Shown here piece after piece: positions 56,314 to 64,000 of a stretch of DNA of 64,000 nucleotides; the first letter of the stretch is position 1, and each line of letters begins with the position of its first letter. Both the position numbers and the translations under genes were made by a program. The DNA is from Luteibacter mycovicinus (GTDB lineage: Bacteria; Pseudomonadota; Gammaproteobacteria; Xanthomonadales; Rhodanobacteraceae): the NCBI RefSeq assembly GCF_000745235.1, contig NZ_JQNL01000001.1, forward strand, positions 2,686,501 through 2,750,500, in the 5' to 3' direction. The notes under the pieces were generated by a model. That model saw only the letters and a list, made by a program, of their open reading frames with translations, was not told where the DNA came from and searched no databases.

Positions 56314-56895
56314 ATGAAACCCCTGTTACGTCCGTTGTTTGTCGCCATGTCGGCATGGTTCGCGCTGATCATGATCGCCACGCGTTTTCATCACTTCGGC
56401 GATGTACTGCATCTTCCCGACGCGTCGATGGCGTTGTTCTTCCTCGGGGGTATCTACCTGCGAAAGCACCTGGCCTTCGTCGCCTTCGTCGTCCTGGCCG
56501 TGCTGATCGACTGGGTTTCGATCAGCTACGCGGGCGTGAGCGACTTCTGCATCACGGTGGCCTATTCGTTCATGCCGCTGGCGTACGCCGTGCTCTGGTA
56601 CGGCGGCCGCCTGGTGGCACCGCGTTTCGACGGTTCACTGGCATCGCATGCGATGGTGTTCGCGGCATTGCTGGTCTGCGCCACGGTCTCGTACGCCATA
56701 TCCAATGGTGCGTTCTACTGGCTGGGCGGCCGTTACACCGATACCAACATGACCCAGTACGTGCAGCGCTTCATGCAATGGGCGCCGCTTTTCGTGCGTG
56801 CCGCCGCGGCGTATGTGCTGGTGGCTCAGGTGGTCCAGGCGGCGGTCTGGCGCTTCGCACCGCGGGCACGGGACGCCCGTACCACTCACGCATGA
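56314..56895 (+). CDS. btuM: putative BtuM-like B12 inner-membrane transporter
   Basis: A 193-residue integral membrane protein with about six hydrophobic segments (LFVAMSAWFALIMIATRF, ASMALFFLGGIYL, LAFVAFVVLAVLIDWV, ITVAYSFMPLAYAVLWY and others). BtuM proteins are solitary ECF-type S components of about this size that, in Thiobacillus denitrificans, coordinate cobalt through a cysteine at position 80 and decyanate B12. Here Cys79 in GVSDFCITV is at the matching place. It lies between btuB and cobO, overlaps cobO by four bases (ATGA), and shares the riboswitch. No btuC, btuD or btuF is seen. Assignment is by size, context and this cysteine, not by alignment. Confidence 0.7.
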   Translation: MKPLLRPLFVAMSAWFALIMIATRFHHFGDVLHLPDASMALFFLGGIYLRKHLAFVAFVVLAVLIDWVSISYAGVSDFCITVAYSFMPLAYAVLWYGGRLVAPRFDGSLASHAMVFAALLVCATVSYAISNGAFYWLGGRYTDTNMTQYVQRFMQWAPLFVRAAAAYVLVAQVVQAAVWRFAPRARDARTTHA

Positions 56896-57524
56896 GCGGC
56901 GACACCACGCCATGGCGTGAAATGGACGAGGAGGCTCGTCATCGCGACCGCATGCGCCGGAAGAAGGAGCTGATCGACCGACGTATCGCGAAAGCGACCA
57001 TCGATCGCGGCGTGCTCGTGGTCAACACCGGCAACGGCAAGGGAAAGAGCTCGTCCGGATTCGGTATGCTGGCGCGGTCGCTCGGCCATGGCTTTCGTTG
57101 TGGCGTCGTCCAGTTCATCAAGGGCAGTTTTTTCACCGGCGAGGAGGCATTCTTCCGCATGTACGAAGACGGTCCGCTCGATTACCACGTGATGGGCGAA
57201 GGCTATACGTGGGAGACACAGGACAAGGCGCGCGACATCGCGGCCGCCATGGCCGCGTGGGATGTCGCCGAGCGCATGCTCGCCGACCCGGCATACGATT
57301 TCATCCTGCTCGACGAGCTGAACATCGCGCTGGTGAAGCAATACATCCCGCTCGATCGCGTGCTCGACGCCTGCCGGGCGCGACCCGAACGACAGCATGT
57401 GGTGATCACGGGCCGTGGCGCGCCGGACGCGCTCGTCGAACTGGCGGATACCGTGACCGAGATGCGCGTGGTGAAACACGCCTATCAGGCGGGTATCCGC
57501 GCGCAGAAGGGCGTGGAACTGTGA
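56892..57524 (+). CDS. cobO: cob(I)yrinic acid a,c-diamide adenosyltransferase
   Basis: A 210-residue CobO/BtuR adenosyltransferase that attaches the adenosyl group to cobalt(I) corrinoids using ATP, making the coenzyme form. The P-loop NTGNGKGKSSSGFGM, QFIKGSFFTGEEAFF, MGEGYTWETQD and YDFILLDELNIALVKQYI are diagnostic. The start overlaps the previous gene by four bases. It supplies adenosylated corrinoid to later steps and to the riboswitch ligand pool. Confidence 0.96.
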   Translation: MSGDTTPWREMDEEARHRDRMRRKKELIDRRIAKATIDRGVLVVNTGNGKGKSSSGFGMLARSLGHGFRCGVVQFIKGSFFTGEEAFFRMYEDGPLDYHVMGEGYTWETQDKARDIAAAMAAWDVAERMLADPAYDFILLDELNIALVKQYIPLDRVLDACRARPERQHVVITGRGAPDALVELADTVTEMRVVKHAYQAGIRAQKGVEL

Positions 57525-58810
57525 GCCGTTCGTGTCCCGCGCTGCTGGTCTCGGCACCTGCGTCGGGGCAGGGCAAGACCAGTGTGACGGCGGCCCTGGC
57601 GCGTGCGCATGCGCGTGCCGGCCGCCGGGTCCGCGTCTTCAAGACCGGACCCGATTTTCTCGACCCGATGATCCTCCAGCGCGCAGCCGGCGCTCCGGTT
57701 TACCAGCTCGACACCTGGATGGGTGGCGAAGACGACGTTCGCGCGCGACTCCATGCCGCGGCGGAGGAGGCGGACCTGATCCTCATCGAGGGCGTGATGG
57801 GGCTGTTCGACGGGCGCCCGTCGAGCGCGGATCTGGCCCAGCGGTTCGGTTTGCCCGTTCTCGCCGTGATCGATGGCAGTGCCATGGCGCAGACGTTCGG
57901 TGCGCTGGCGCATGGACTGGCCAGTTATCGCGACGGGCTCATCGTGCACGGCGTGATCGCCAACCGTGTTGGCAGCGCGTATCACGCCACCTTGCTGCGC
58001 GAGAGCCTGCCGCCTGCGCTTACCTGGTACGGCGCGCTCCCGCGCGATGCGGCCATGGGTCTGCCGGAGCGGCATCTCGGCCTCGTGTCCGCCGCGGAGC
58101 TGGCGGATCTCGACGCGCGGCTGGATGCGCTGGCCGACGCGTTGCCCGCCGAGGCGGTGGGCCAGCTGCCACCCGCGGTCGTTTTCCAGCCGCCGGTCGA
58201 CCGACATTCCACGCGGCGGCTGGATGGCCGCCGCATCGCCATCGCCTGCGACGAGGCATTCGCCTTCGTGTACCCGGCCAATCTCGACGTGCTGCGTGAC
58301 GCCGGCGCGGAGCTGATCTTCTTCAGTCCGCTGGCGGGTGACGCCTTGCCCCCATGCGATGCGATCTGGCTTCCGGGGGGCTACCCCGAATTGCACCTCG
58401 ACACGCTGACGAGCCGTGACGATCTGCGCCGCGATCTGCACGCGCATGTCGATGCCGGACGCCCCCTGCTGGCGGAGTGCGGCGGTCTGCTCTATGCCCT
58501 CGACCGGCTTACCGACACGCATGGCCATGCAGCCGGCATGGCGGGGCTGATCGCCGGAGACGCGATGATGCAGCCGCGCATGGCGGCGCTCGGCATGCAG
58601 TCGGTGGACCTGCCCGAAGGGATCCTGCGCGGTCATTCGTTTCACTATGCGAAGGCGACGATCGCCGCCACGGCTCTGGCGGTGGCGAGCAACCCGAATG
58701 GCGGGCCCACCGCCGAGGCGGTCTACCGCCGTGGGCGCATGACCGCCAGCTTCGTGCACTTTTATTTCCCATCGAATATCGACGCCGCGCTGCGTCTTTT
58801 CCTGCTGTGA
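57521..58810 (+). CDS. cobB: cobyrinate a,c-diamide synthase
   Basis: A 429-residue CobB/CbiA amidotransferase that converts the a and c carboxylates of cobyrinic acid to amides using glutamine and ATP. The N-terminal nucleotide domain has SAPASGQGKTSVTAALA, KTGPDFLDPM and EGVMGLFDGRPSS; the C-terminal glutaminase has WLPGGYPELHLDTL and the nucleophile Cys in AECGGLLY. The GTG at 57521 overlaps the cobO stop (GTGA). The frame is open further upstream but only as a shadow of cobO. Confidence 0.95.
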   Translation: MSRSCPALLVSAPASGQGKTSVTAALARAHARAGRRVRVFKTGPDFLDPMILQRAAGAPVYQLDTWMGGEDDVRARLHAAAEEADLILIEGVMGLFDGRPSSADLAQRFGLPVLAVIDGSAMAQTFGALAHGLASYRDGLIVHGVIANRVGSAYHATLLRESLPPALTWYGALPRDAAMGLPERHLGLVSAAELADLDARLDALADALPAEAVGQLPPAVVFQPPVDRHSTRRLDGRRIAIACDEAFAFVYPANLDVLRDAGAELIFFSPLAGDALPPCDAIWLPGGYPELHLDTLTSRDDLRRDLHAHVDAGRPLLAECGGLLYALDRLTDTHGHAAGMAGLIAGDAMMQPRMAALGMQSVDLPEGILRGHSFHYAKATIAATALAVASNPNGGPTAEAVYRRGRMTASFVHFYFPSNIDAALRLFLL

Positions 58811-59715
58811 CCACCGCCTTCGCGATGCTCGCGGCGCTGCTGCTCGATGCATGGTGGGGCGAGCCACGACGCGCGCATCCGCTGGTCGGCTTCGGCCATC
58901 TCGCTCAATGGATCGAGCGACAGCTTTATGCCGGTCGCCGCCCCCGGGGCGTCCTGGCCTGGTGCCTGGCGGTGCTTCCGCTGGTCGGACTGCTCGCGCT
59001 GATCCGATACGGGATGCCCGCCGCGCCCGGGTTTGTCATCGATACGGTGGTGCTGTATCTCGCCGTGGGTCGGCGCAGCCTCGCGGAGCACGCGTTGCCC
59101 GTCGCCGATGCGCTGAGCGCGGCCGATATCGGTGCGGCGCGGCAGGCGGTCGGTCGAATGGTCAGCCGCGATACGGAGGCCCTGGATGCCTCGCGTGTGG
59201 CCGCCGCCGCGACGGAATCCGTCCTCGAGAACGGCCACGACGCCGTCTTCGGTGCGCTGTTCTGGTTTCTGTTGCTGGGCGCGCCGGGCGTGCTGGTGTT
59301 CCGTCTGGCGAATACGCTGGATGCGATGTGGGGCTACCGGACGCCGCGCTACCTGCGCTTCGGCTGGGCGGCGGCGCGTATCGACGACGTGCTCGGGTTC
59401 ATCTCCGCAAGGCTCACCGCGCTGACGTATGCACTGGCGGGCGAATTCACGACGGCACGTCGTTGCTGGGCGACGCAGGCACCGTTGTGGGACAGCCCCA
59501 ACGCCGGCCCGGTGATGGCCGCCGGTGCGGGCGCGCTGAACGTCCGACTGGGTGGGCCCGCGCCATACCACGGTCAGTGGGAAGACCGTCCTGTCCTCGG
59601 TACCGGGGATGCGCCCGACGCCACCTCTATACGACGCGCCCTGCGTCTCGTCGATCGGGGCGCAGCGATCTGGATCGGTCTCGCACTCGTGGCTGGAGTA
59701 GCCGCTCATGCTTGA
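58807..59715 (+). CDS. cbiB: adenosylcobinamide-phosphate synthase
   Basis: A 302-residue membrane enzyme (CbiB, called CobD in aerobic nomenclature) that joins aminopropanol phosphate to adenosylcobyric acid. The start has LLLDAWWGEPRRAHPLVGFGHLAQWIE, and SRDTEALDASRVAAAATESVLENGHDAVFGALFW and RLANTLDAMWGYRTPRY are family signatures. GTG start overlaps the cobB stop (GTGA). Several hydrophobic segments place it in the membrane. Confidence 0.95.
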   Translation: MTTAFAMLAALLLDAWWGEPRRAHPLVGFGHLAQWIERQLYAGRRPRGVLAWCLAVLPLVGLLALIRYGMPAAPGFVIDTVVLYLAVGRRSLAEHALPVADALSAADIGAARQAVGRMVSRDTEALDASRVAAAATESVLENGHDAVFGALFWFLLLGAPGVLVFRLANTLDAMWGYRTPRYLRFGWAAARIDDVLGFISARLTALTYALAGEFTTARRCWATQAPLWDSPNAGPVMAAGAGALNVRLGGPAPYHGQWEDRPVLGTGDAPDATSIRRALRLVDRGAAIWIGLALVAGVAAHA

Positions 59716-60688
59716 GCATGGCGGACGTCTGGCCCGTGCGGTGACACAGCACGGCATTCCACGCGAACGCTGGCTCGATCTGTCGACGGGCATCAGCCCG
59801 TATGCCTATCCCGTGCCTGCCGTACCGGCCGAGGCATGGCACCGGTTGCCCGAGGACGACGACGGGCTCATGCACGTGGCCCGCGCCTACTACGCGGCGC
59901 CGCATCTTCTGGCCGTTCCCGGCTCGCAGGCGGCGATCATGGCGTTGCCGCGCATGCGGTCACGCTCGCGTGTGGGCGTGATCTCGCCGGGCTACAACGA
60001 GCATGCGCATGCGTGGCGGCAACACGGTCACGACGTCCGCGAGTGTCCGGCGGATGCATTGTTCGAACGCGCCGCCGACTTCGACGTGATCGTGCTCATT
60101 CATCCCAACAACCCTGGCGGCGACCGGTTCCGTCGCGAGGCGCTGCTCGCGTTGCACGCATCGCTCGCGTCGCGCGGTGGCTGGTTGATCGTCGACGAGG
60201 CGTTCGTCGACACGCGACCGAACGGCACGCTGTGTGCCGCGGCATGCGACAGCCTGATCGTCTTGCGCTCGGTGGGTAAGTTCTTCGGCCTCGCAGGTGT
60301 GCGCGCGGGGTTTGTCGCGTCGTCGCCGGGCCTGCTGGAGGCACTGCGTGAATGTCTGGGGCCGTGGACGCTGAGCGGGCCGACGCGCCACGTCGTGAAG
60401 GCGGCGCTGACCGACGTCGACTGGCAGATCACGATGCGCGCGCGGCTGCGCGAAGACAGTGCGCGGCTGGTTGCGTTGCTGACGGAGCACGGACTGCGTC
60501 CCGATGGTGGCTGCGATCTCTTTCAGTATTGTCGCCATCCCGACGCCGCTCGTCTTCACGACGCCCTCGCGACGCGTGCCATCCTCACCCGCCGCTTCGA
60601 CAATCCGCCGGCGCTGCGTTTCGGCCTGCCAGGCGACGAGGTCGGTTTCGAGTGCCTCGATGTGGCACTGGCCGAGGTGATGGCTTGA
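59708..60688 (+). CDS. cobD: threonine-phosphate decarboxylase (cobamide pathway)
   Basis: A 326-residue PLP aminotransferase-fold enzyme (CobD in Salmonella, CobC in Pseudomonas) that makes aminopropanol phosphate from L-threonine phosphate. The start [17 protein letters not shown] and [13 protein letters not shown] are family marks; [19 protein letters not shown] and the cofactor Lys in [16 protein letters not shown] complete the site. Starts eight bases inside the cbiB end. Its product is the substrate of the preceding enzyme. Confidence 0.93.
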   Translation: MLEHGGRLARAVTQHGIPRERWLDLSTGISPYAYPVPAVPAEAWHRLPEDDDGLMHVARAYYAAPHLLAVPGSQAAIMALPRMRSRSRVGVISPGYNEHAHAWRQHGHDVRECPADALFERAADFDVIVLIHPNNPGGDRFRREALLALHASLASRGGWLIVDEAFVDTRPNGTLCAAACDSLIVLRSVGKFFGLAGVRAGFVASSPGLLEALRECLGPWTLSGPTRHVVKAALTDVDWQITMRARLREDSARLVALLTEHGLRPDGGCDLFQYCRHPDAARLHDALATRAILTRRFDNPPALRFGLPGDEVGFECLDVALAEVMA

Positions 60689-62157
60689 ACGCGCGCGTAC
60701 TCATGGTGCAGGGTTGCACGTCCGACGCGGGCAAGAGCACCGTCGTCGCCGCGCTGTGCCGCTGGCTGCGCCGCCGCGGTGTCGTGGTCGCGCCGTTCAA
60801 GCCGCAGAACATGGCTTTGAACTCCGCCGTCACGGTCGATGGCGGCGAGATCGGTCGCGCACAGGCGGTGCAGGCGCAGGCGGCGGGCGTCATGCCGCAT
60901 ACCGATTTCAACCCCGTCCTGCTCAAGCCGAACAGCGACACCGGTGCGCAGGTGATCGTCCACGGACACCCCGTCGGCAACATGGACGCCGTCGGTTATC
61001 ACGCGTACAAGCGTGTCGCGATGGACGCGGTGCTCGCATCGCATGCGCGACTCGCCGACGCCTATGCGGCGATCGTTGTCGAAGGTGCCGGGAGCCCGGC
61101 CGAGATCAACCTGCGCGATCGCGATATCGCCAATATGGGGTACGCCGAGGCGGTCGACTGTCCTGTCATTCTGGTGGCCGACATCGATCGTGGTGGCGTC
61201 TTCGCCCATCTCGTCGGCACGCTGGCTTTGCTGTCGGAGAGCGAGCGTAACCGCGTGGCGGGCTTCGTCATCAATCGCTTTCGCGGCGATATCGCGCTGC
61301 TCCAGCCCGGTCTCGACTGGCTGGAGCGTGAAACAGGCAAGCCGGTACTGGGCGTCCTGCCCTATCTTCACGGCATGGTGCTGGAAGCCGAAGACGCCTT
61401 GCCGCGGGACCGGGTGCGTCGCGAGCACGCGCGCCTGCGTGTGGCCGTGCCCGCGCTTCCACGGATCAGCAATCACACCGATCTGGACGCGCTGCGCCTG
61501 CATCCCGATGTGGCATGTGTCTTCGTCGGGCCGGGCGAGAGCTTTCCGGCATGCGACCTGATCGTCCTGCCCGGATCGAAGTCCACCCGCGCGGATCTGG
61601 CATGGCTGCGGTCTCAGGGCTGGGACCAGGCCATCCTCCGGCACGTCCGTTACGGCGGCCACGTCATCGGCATCTGCGGCGGTATGCAGATGCTCGGCCA
61701 CGCGGTGCACGACCCGCTTGGCGTCGAAGGGGCCGCGGGTTCTAGCAGCGGGCTCGGCCTGCTCGACCTCGAAACGACACTGGCGCCCGCCAAACAGTTG
61801 CGCATCGTCAGCGGCCAGGTGAGTGGCAGCGATGCCACCGTCATCGGTTACGAGATTCACTGCGGTGTAAGCACCGGCGCGGGGATGAAGCGTCCCGCCG
61901 TCGTGCTGGACGACGGGCGCGACGACGGCGCGCGCTCCGACGATGGACGCGTCATCGGCACCTACCTGCACGGGCTGTTCGATCACCCGGATGCGTTGCG
62001 CGCATGGCTGGGACACGCGGGTCTCGATGGGTCGGCGCCCTTCGACCTCGGCGCGTTACGCGAGGCGACGATCGACCGCCTGGCCGACACGATAGACGCG
62101 CATATGAATACGGCGGTACTCACCCGACTTTTTGGACTCGATGCATGCAGACCCTGA
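60685..62157 (+). CDS. cobQ: cobyric acid synthase
   Basis: A 490-residue CobQ/CbiP glutamine amidotransferase that amidates four side chains of adenosylcobyrinate a,c-diamide. The start [20 protein letters not shown] is the nucleotide-binding domain, followed by [40 protein letters not shown] and [14 protein letters not shown]; the C-terminal glutaminase has [10 protein letters not shown] with the nucleophile Cys and [12 protein letters not shown] at 60685 overlaps the previous stop (TTGA); an ATG at 60703 is the alternative start. Overlaps cobU by 13 bases. Confidence 0.95.
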   Translation: MNARVLMVQGCTSDAGKSTVVAALCRWLRRRGVVVAPFKPQNMALNSAVTVDGGEIGRAQAVQAQAAGVMPHTDFNPVLLKPNSDTGAQVIVHGHPVGNMDAVGYHAYKRVAMDAVLASHARLADAYAAIVVEGAGSPAEINLRDRDIANMGYAEAVDCPVILVADIDRGGVFAHLVGTLALLSESERNRVAGFVINRFRGDIALLQPGLDWLERETGKPVLGVLPYLHGMVLEAEDALPRDRVRREHARLRVAVPALPRISNHTDLDALRLHPDVACVFVGPGESFPACDLIVLPGSKSTRADLAWLRSQGWDQAILRHVRYGGHVIGICGGMQMLGHAVHDPLGVEGAAGSSSGLGLLDLETTLAPAKQLRIVSGQVSGSDATVIGYEIHCGVSTGAGMKRPAVVLDDGRDDGARSDDGRVIGTYLHGLFDHPDALRAWLGHAGLDGSAPFDLGALREATIDRLADTIDAHMNTAVLTRLFGLDACRP

Positions 62158-62666
62158 TTCTGGGCGGAGCCCGCTCCGGCAAGAGTGCGCTGGCGGAGAG
62201 ACTGGCCAGCGCGTCCGGCCGCGATGTGGTGTACGTGGCCACCGCGCAGGCGCTCGACCTGGAGATGGCCGAACGCATCGCGCATCACCGCGCACGGCGG
62301 CCCGCGTCGTGGACCTCCGTGGAAGAGCCGCTGATGCTCGCCCGCGTCCTTCGGGAGCACGCGGCGGAGCATCGCTGCGTACTCGTCGATTGCCTCACCT
62401 TGTGGCTGTCCAATCTGCTGGGCATCGACGACGGTCGTCATTTCGGCAGTGAGCACGAGGCGCTGCTGGCCACGGTGGCGACGTTGCCGGGCGACATTCT
62501 GTTCGTGAGCAATGAAGTCGGTCTGGGTGTCACTCCCATGGGCGCGCTGAGCCGCCGGTTTGTCGACGAAGCCGGTCGGCTTCACCAGTCACTGGCCCAG
62601 CGCTGCGATCGCGTGTTGTTTACCGTCGCCGGCCTGCCTCTCGCTTTGAAAGGAACCCTGCCATGA
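62145..62666 (+). CDS. cobU: adenosylcobinamide kinase/guanylyltransferase
   Basis: A 173-residue bifunctional CobU/CobP enzyme that phosphorylates adenosylcobinamide and converts the phosphate to GDP-cobinamide. The P-loop [12 protein letters not shown] is at residues 6-17, with [29 protein letters not shown] and [12 protein letters not shown], and [20 protein letters not shown]. Start ATG 62145 lies within the cobQ end. Confidence 0.95.
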   Translation: MQTLILGGARSGKSALAERLASASGRDVVYVATAQALDLEMAERIAHHRARRPASWTSVEEPLMLARVLREHAAEHRCVLVDCLTLWLSNLLGIDDGRHFGSEHEALLATVATLPGDILFVSNEVGLGVTPMGALSRRFVDEAGRLHQSLAQRCDRVLFTVAGLPLALKGTLP

Positions 62667-63706
62667 AGCACTGGCTCGCCACACCCGCACGGGTCCCCGA
62701 TGCCGCCGCCGCCGAGGCGGCGACCTTGCGCCAGGCGACGCTGACCAAGCCGCCTGGCTCGTTGGGTAGACTGGAATCGCTCGCCGTACAACTCGCCGCG
62801 CTGCAGGGGCGTGAGCGTCCTCGCGTCGACGTGGTCTGGATCGCGGTGTTCGCCGGTGACCATGGCGTGGCGGTCGAAGGTGTCTCCGCGTTCCCGCAGG
62901 TGGTCACCGGCGAGATGCTGCGTAACTTCGCGCTCGGCGGCGCCGCGATATCCGTGCTGGCGAGGGCGCTCAACGCCACCCTCGATGTCGTCAGCCTCGG
63001 AACGGTCAACGATCCGGGCGACGTCGCCGGCGTACGCCGTGAAATCATCGCGCCGTCGACCGCCAATATCGCCGAGGGGCCGGCCATGACGGATGCCCAG
63101 CTCGACGCGGCGCTGATCACTGGCGTACGTAGTGTCGAGCGCGCGGTCGCCGCCGATGCGCAGGTCTTCATCGGCGGTGACATGGGTATCGGCAATACGG
63201 CGGTCGCCAGCGCGCTTGCCTGCGCCTTGCTGGGTGAATCGCCCGATGTGCTCGTGGGCGCCGGCACCGGACTCGACCAGGCGGGCATCGCACGCAAGGC
63301 CGCGACGATCGAGCGCGCGCTGCGTGCCAACGCGGCAGCCATCTCGCCGCTCGAATGCCTGCGCTGTCTGGGCGGTTTCGAAATCGCCGCCTTGACCGGC
63401 GCCTTCATCGCCGCGGCTCAGCATGGCATGCCGGTGCTCGTCGATGGCTTCATCACCTCCGTGGCCGCGCTCGCGGCCGTCGCGTTGCGCCCGGATGTGC
63501 GCCCATGGCTGATGTTTGCGCATCGCTCACAGGAGCGCGGCCACGCGGGCGTGCTCGCCGCGCTGGGTGGCGAGCCGTTGCTCGACCTGCAGTTGCGGCT
63601 GGGCGAAGCCAGTGGCGCTGCGTTGGCCGTCCCGCTGCTGCGTCTGGCCTGCACCCTGCACGGTTCGATGGCGACCTTCGCCGAGGCCGGAGTGTCCGAG
63701 GCATGA
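62663..63706 (+). CDS. cobT: nicotinate-nucleotide--dimethylbenzimidazole phosphoribosyltransferase
   Basis: A 347-residue CobT that makes alpha-ribazole phosphate, the lower ligand of cobalamin, from a base and nicotinate mononucleotide. [70 protein letters not shown] and the C-terminal [10 protein letters not shown] with the catalytic Glu are all visible. It overlaps cobU by four bases and the next gene by four bases. Confidence 0.96.
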   Translation: MKHWLATPARVPDAAAAEAATLRQATLTKPPGSLGRLESLAVQLAALQGRERPRVDVVWIAVFAGDHGVAVEGVSAFPQVVTGEMLRNFALGGAAISVLARALNATLDVVSLGTVNDPGDVAGVRREIIAPSTANIAEGPAMTDAQLDAALITGVRSVERAVAADAQVFIGGDMGIGNTAVASALACALLGESPDVLVGAGTGLDQAGIARKAATIERALRANAAAISPLECLRCLGGFEIAALTGAFIAAAQHGMPVLVDGFITSVAALAAVALRPDVRPWLMFAHRSQERGHAGVLAALGGEPLLDLQLRLGEASGAALAVPLLRLACTLHGSMATFAEAGVSEA

Positions 63707-64000
63707 GCATCGATCTGCTGCGCCATGGCGACACCGGCCAGCGAAGCTATCGCGGGCAGCTGGACGATCCCCTGACCGAGCTGGGCTGGCAACAACTCCG
63801 CGATGCGGTGCTGGGCCATCAGTGGGATCGCATCGTCTGCTCGTCGATGGCGCGCTGCTCGCGTTTCGCGACCGAACTGGCCGAACGGCGCGGTCTGCCG
63901 CTGCGCATCGATACGCGGCTTGTGGAGTATCACTTCGGCGACTGGCAGGGCGTGCCTGTCGAGACGATCGCGGAGACGGACGGCGATGCGCTCGGCCGCT
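63703..64000 (+). CDS. cobC: alpha-ribazole phosphatase, N-terminal part (3' end outside window)
   Basis: A histidine phosphatase beginning [20 protein letters not shown], with the RHG catalytic motif and the second helix [20 protein letters not shown] and [14 protein letters not shown]. CobC removes the phosphate of alpha-ribazole phosphate. Only about 99 residues are in the window. The ATG overlaps the cobT stop (ATGA). A cobS gene, needed for the final joining step, is not visible and may follow. Confidence 0.9.
   Translation, partial: MSIDLLRHGDTGQRSYRGQLDDPLTELGWQQLRDAVLGHQWDRIVCSSMARCSRFATELAERRGLPLRIDTRLVEYHFGDWQGVPVETIAETDGDALGR

Overview
The window is a stretch of GC-rich bacterial chromosome with strong G/C preference at third codon positions. 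Gene content (full-length QueF, class Ia NrdAB, monomeric NADP isocitrate dehydrogenase, membrane PQQ glucose dehydrogenase, MdtABC-type pump, cytochrome c5, AcpH, DUF4142/DUF1328/DUF2501 proteins) suggests a gammaproteobacterium of the Lysobacterales (Xanthomonadales), probably Rhodanobacteraceae such as Luteibacter or Dyella. The lineage is inferred from gene families and not proven. I see no rRNA, tRNA, CRISPR array, prophage or insertion sequence; the only repeats are short REP-like palindromes in intergenic gaps.

Layout. 1-12 kb: the 3' end of a sensor kinase converging on an OmpR-type regulator, two aldo/keto reductases, a MarC protein, small envelope proteins (DUF4142, DUF1328, an Ala/Pro-rich lipoprotein), queF, a MerR gene coupled to an aldo/keto reductase, a thioesterase, and nrdAB on the minus strand behind a cobalamin riboswitch. 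12-33 kb: a hybrid histidine kinase, an SDR, a DUF2501 protein, a GH78 rhamnosidase, a chemoreceptor behind a FliA-like promoter, an acyl-CoA synthetase, gcd, an MFS exporter divergent from an AraC regulator, gntK, ltaE, and a coupled minus-strand operon (hydrolase, frameshifted zapE, an unknown protein, an amidase lipoprotein), then acpH and cytochrome c5. 33-46 kb: an MdtABC-like RND operon with a terminator-like hairpin between its two permease genes, icd with a very strong terminator, an aldo/keto reductase and a LysR regulator. 46-54 kb: mgtA behind a long structured leader with two short ORFs, small secreted proteins, a LytS/LytTR pair and an acyltransferase. 54-64 kb: a second cobalamin riboswitch, then btuB, a BtuM-like membrane gene, and cobO, cobB, cbiB, cobD/cobC, cobQ, cobU, cobT and the start of cobC, almost all with overlapping stop and start codons.

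How the parts fit. Vitamin B12 links the two ends of the window. One riboswitch controls uptake and the late steps of cobamide assembly; the other precedes the B12-independent ribonucleotide reductase. The simplest reading is that the cell shuts off nrdAB when coenzyme B12 is plentiful and relies on a B12-dependent class II reductase encoded elsewhere. The most interesting and least explained pieces are the mgtA leader, the BtuM candidate carrying a cysteine at the position known from a B12-decyanating homologue, and the apparent frameshift in zapE.
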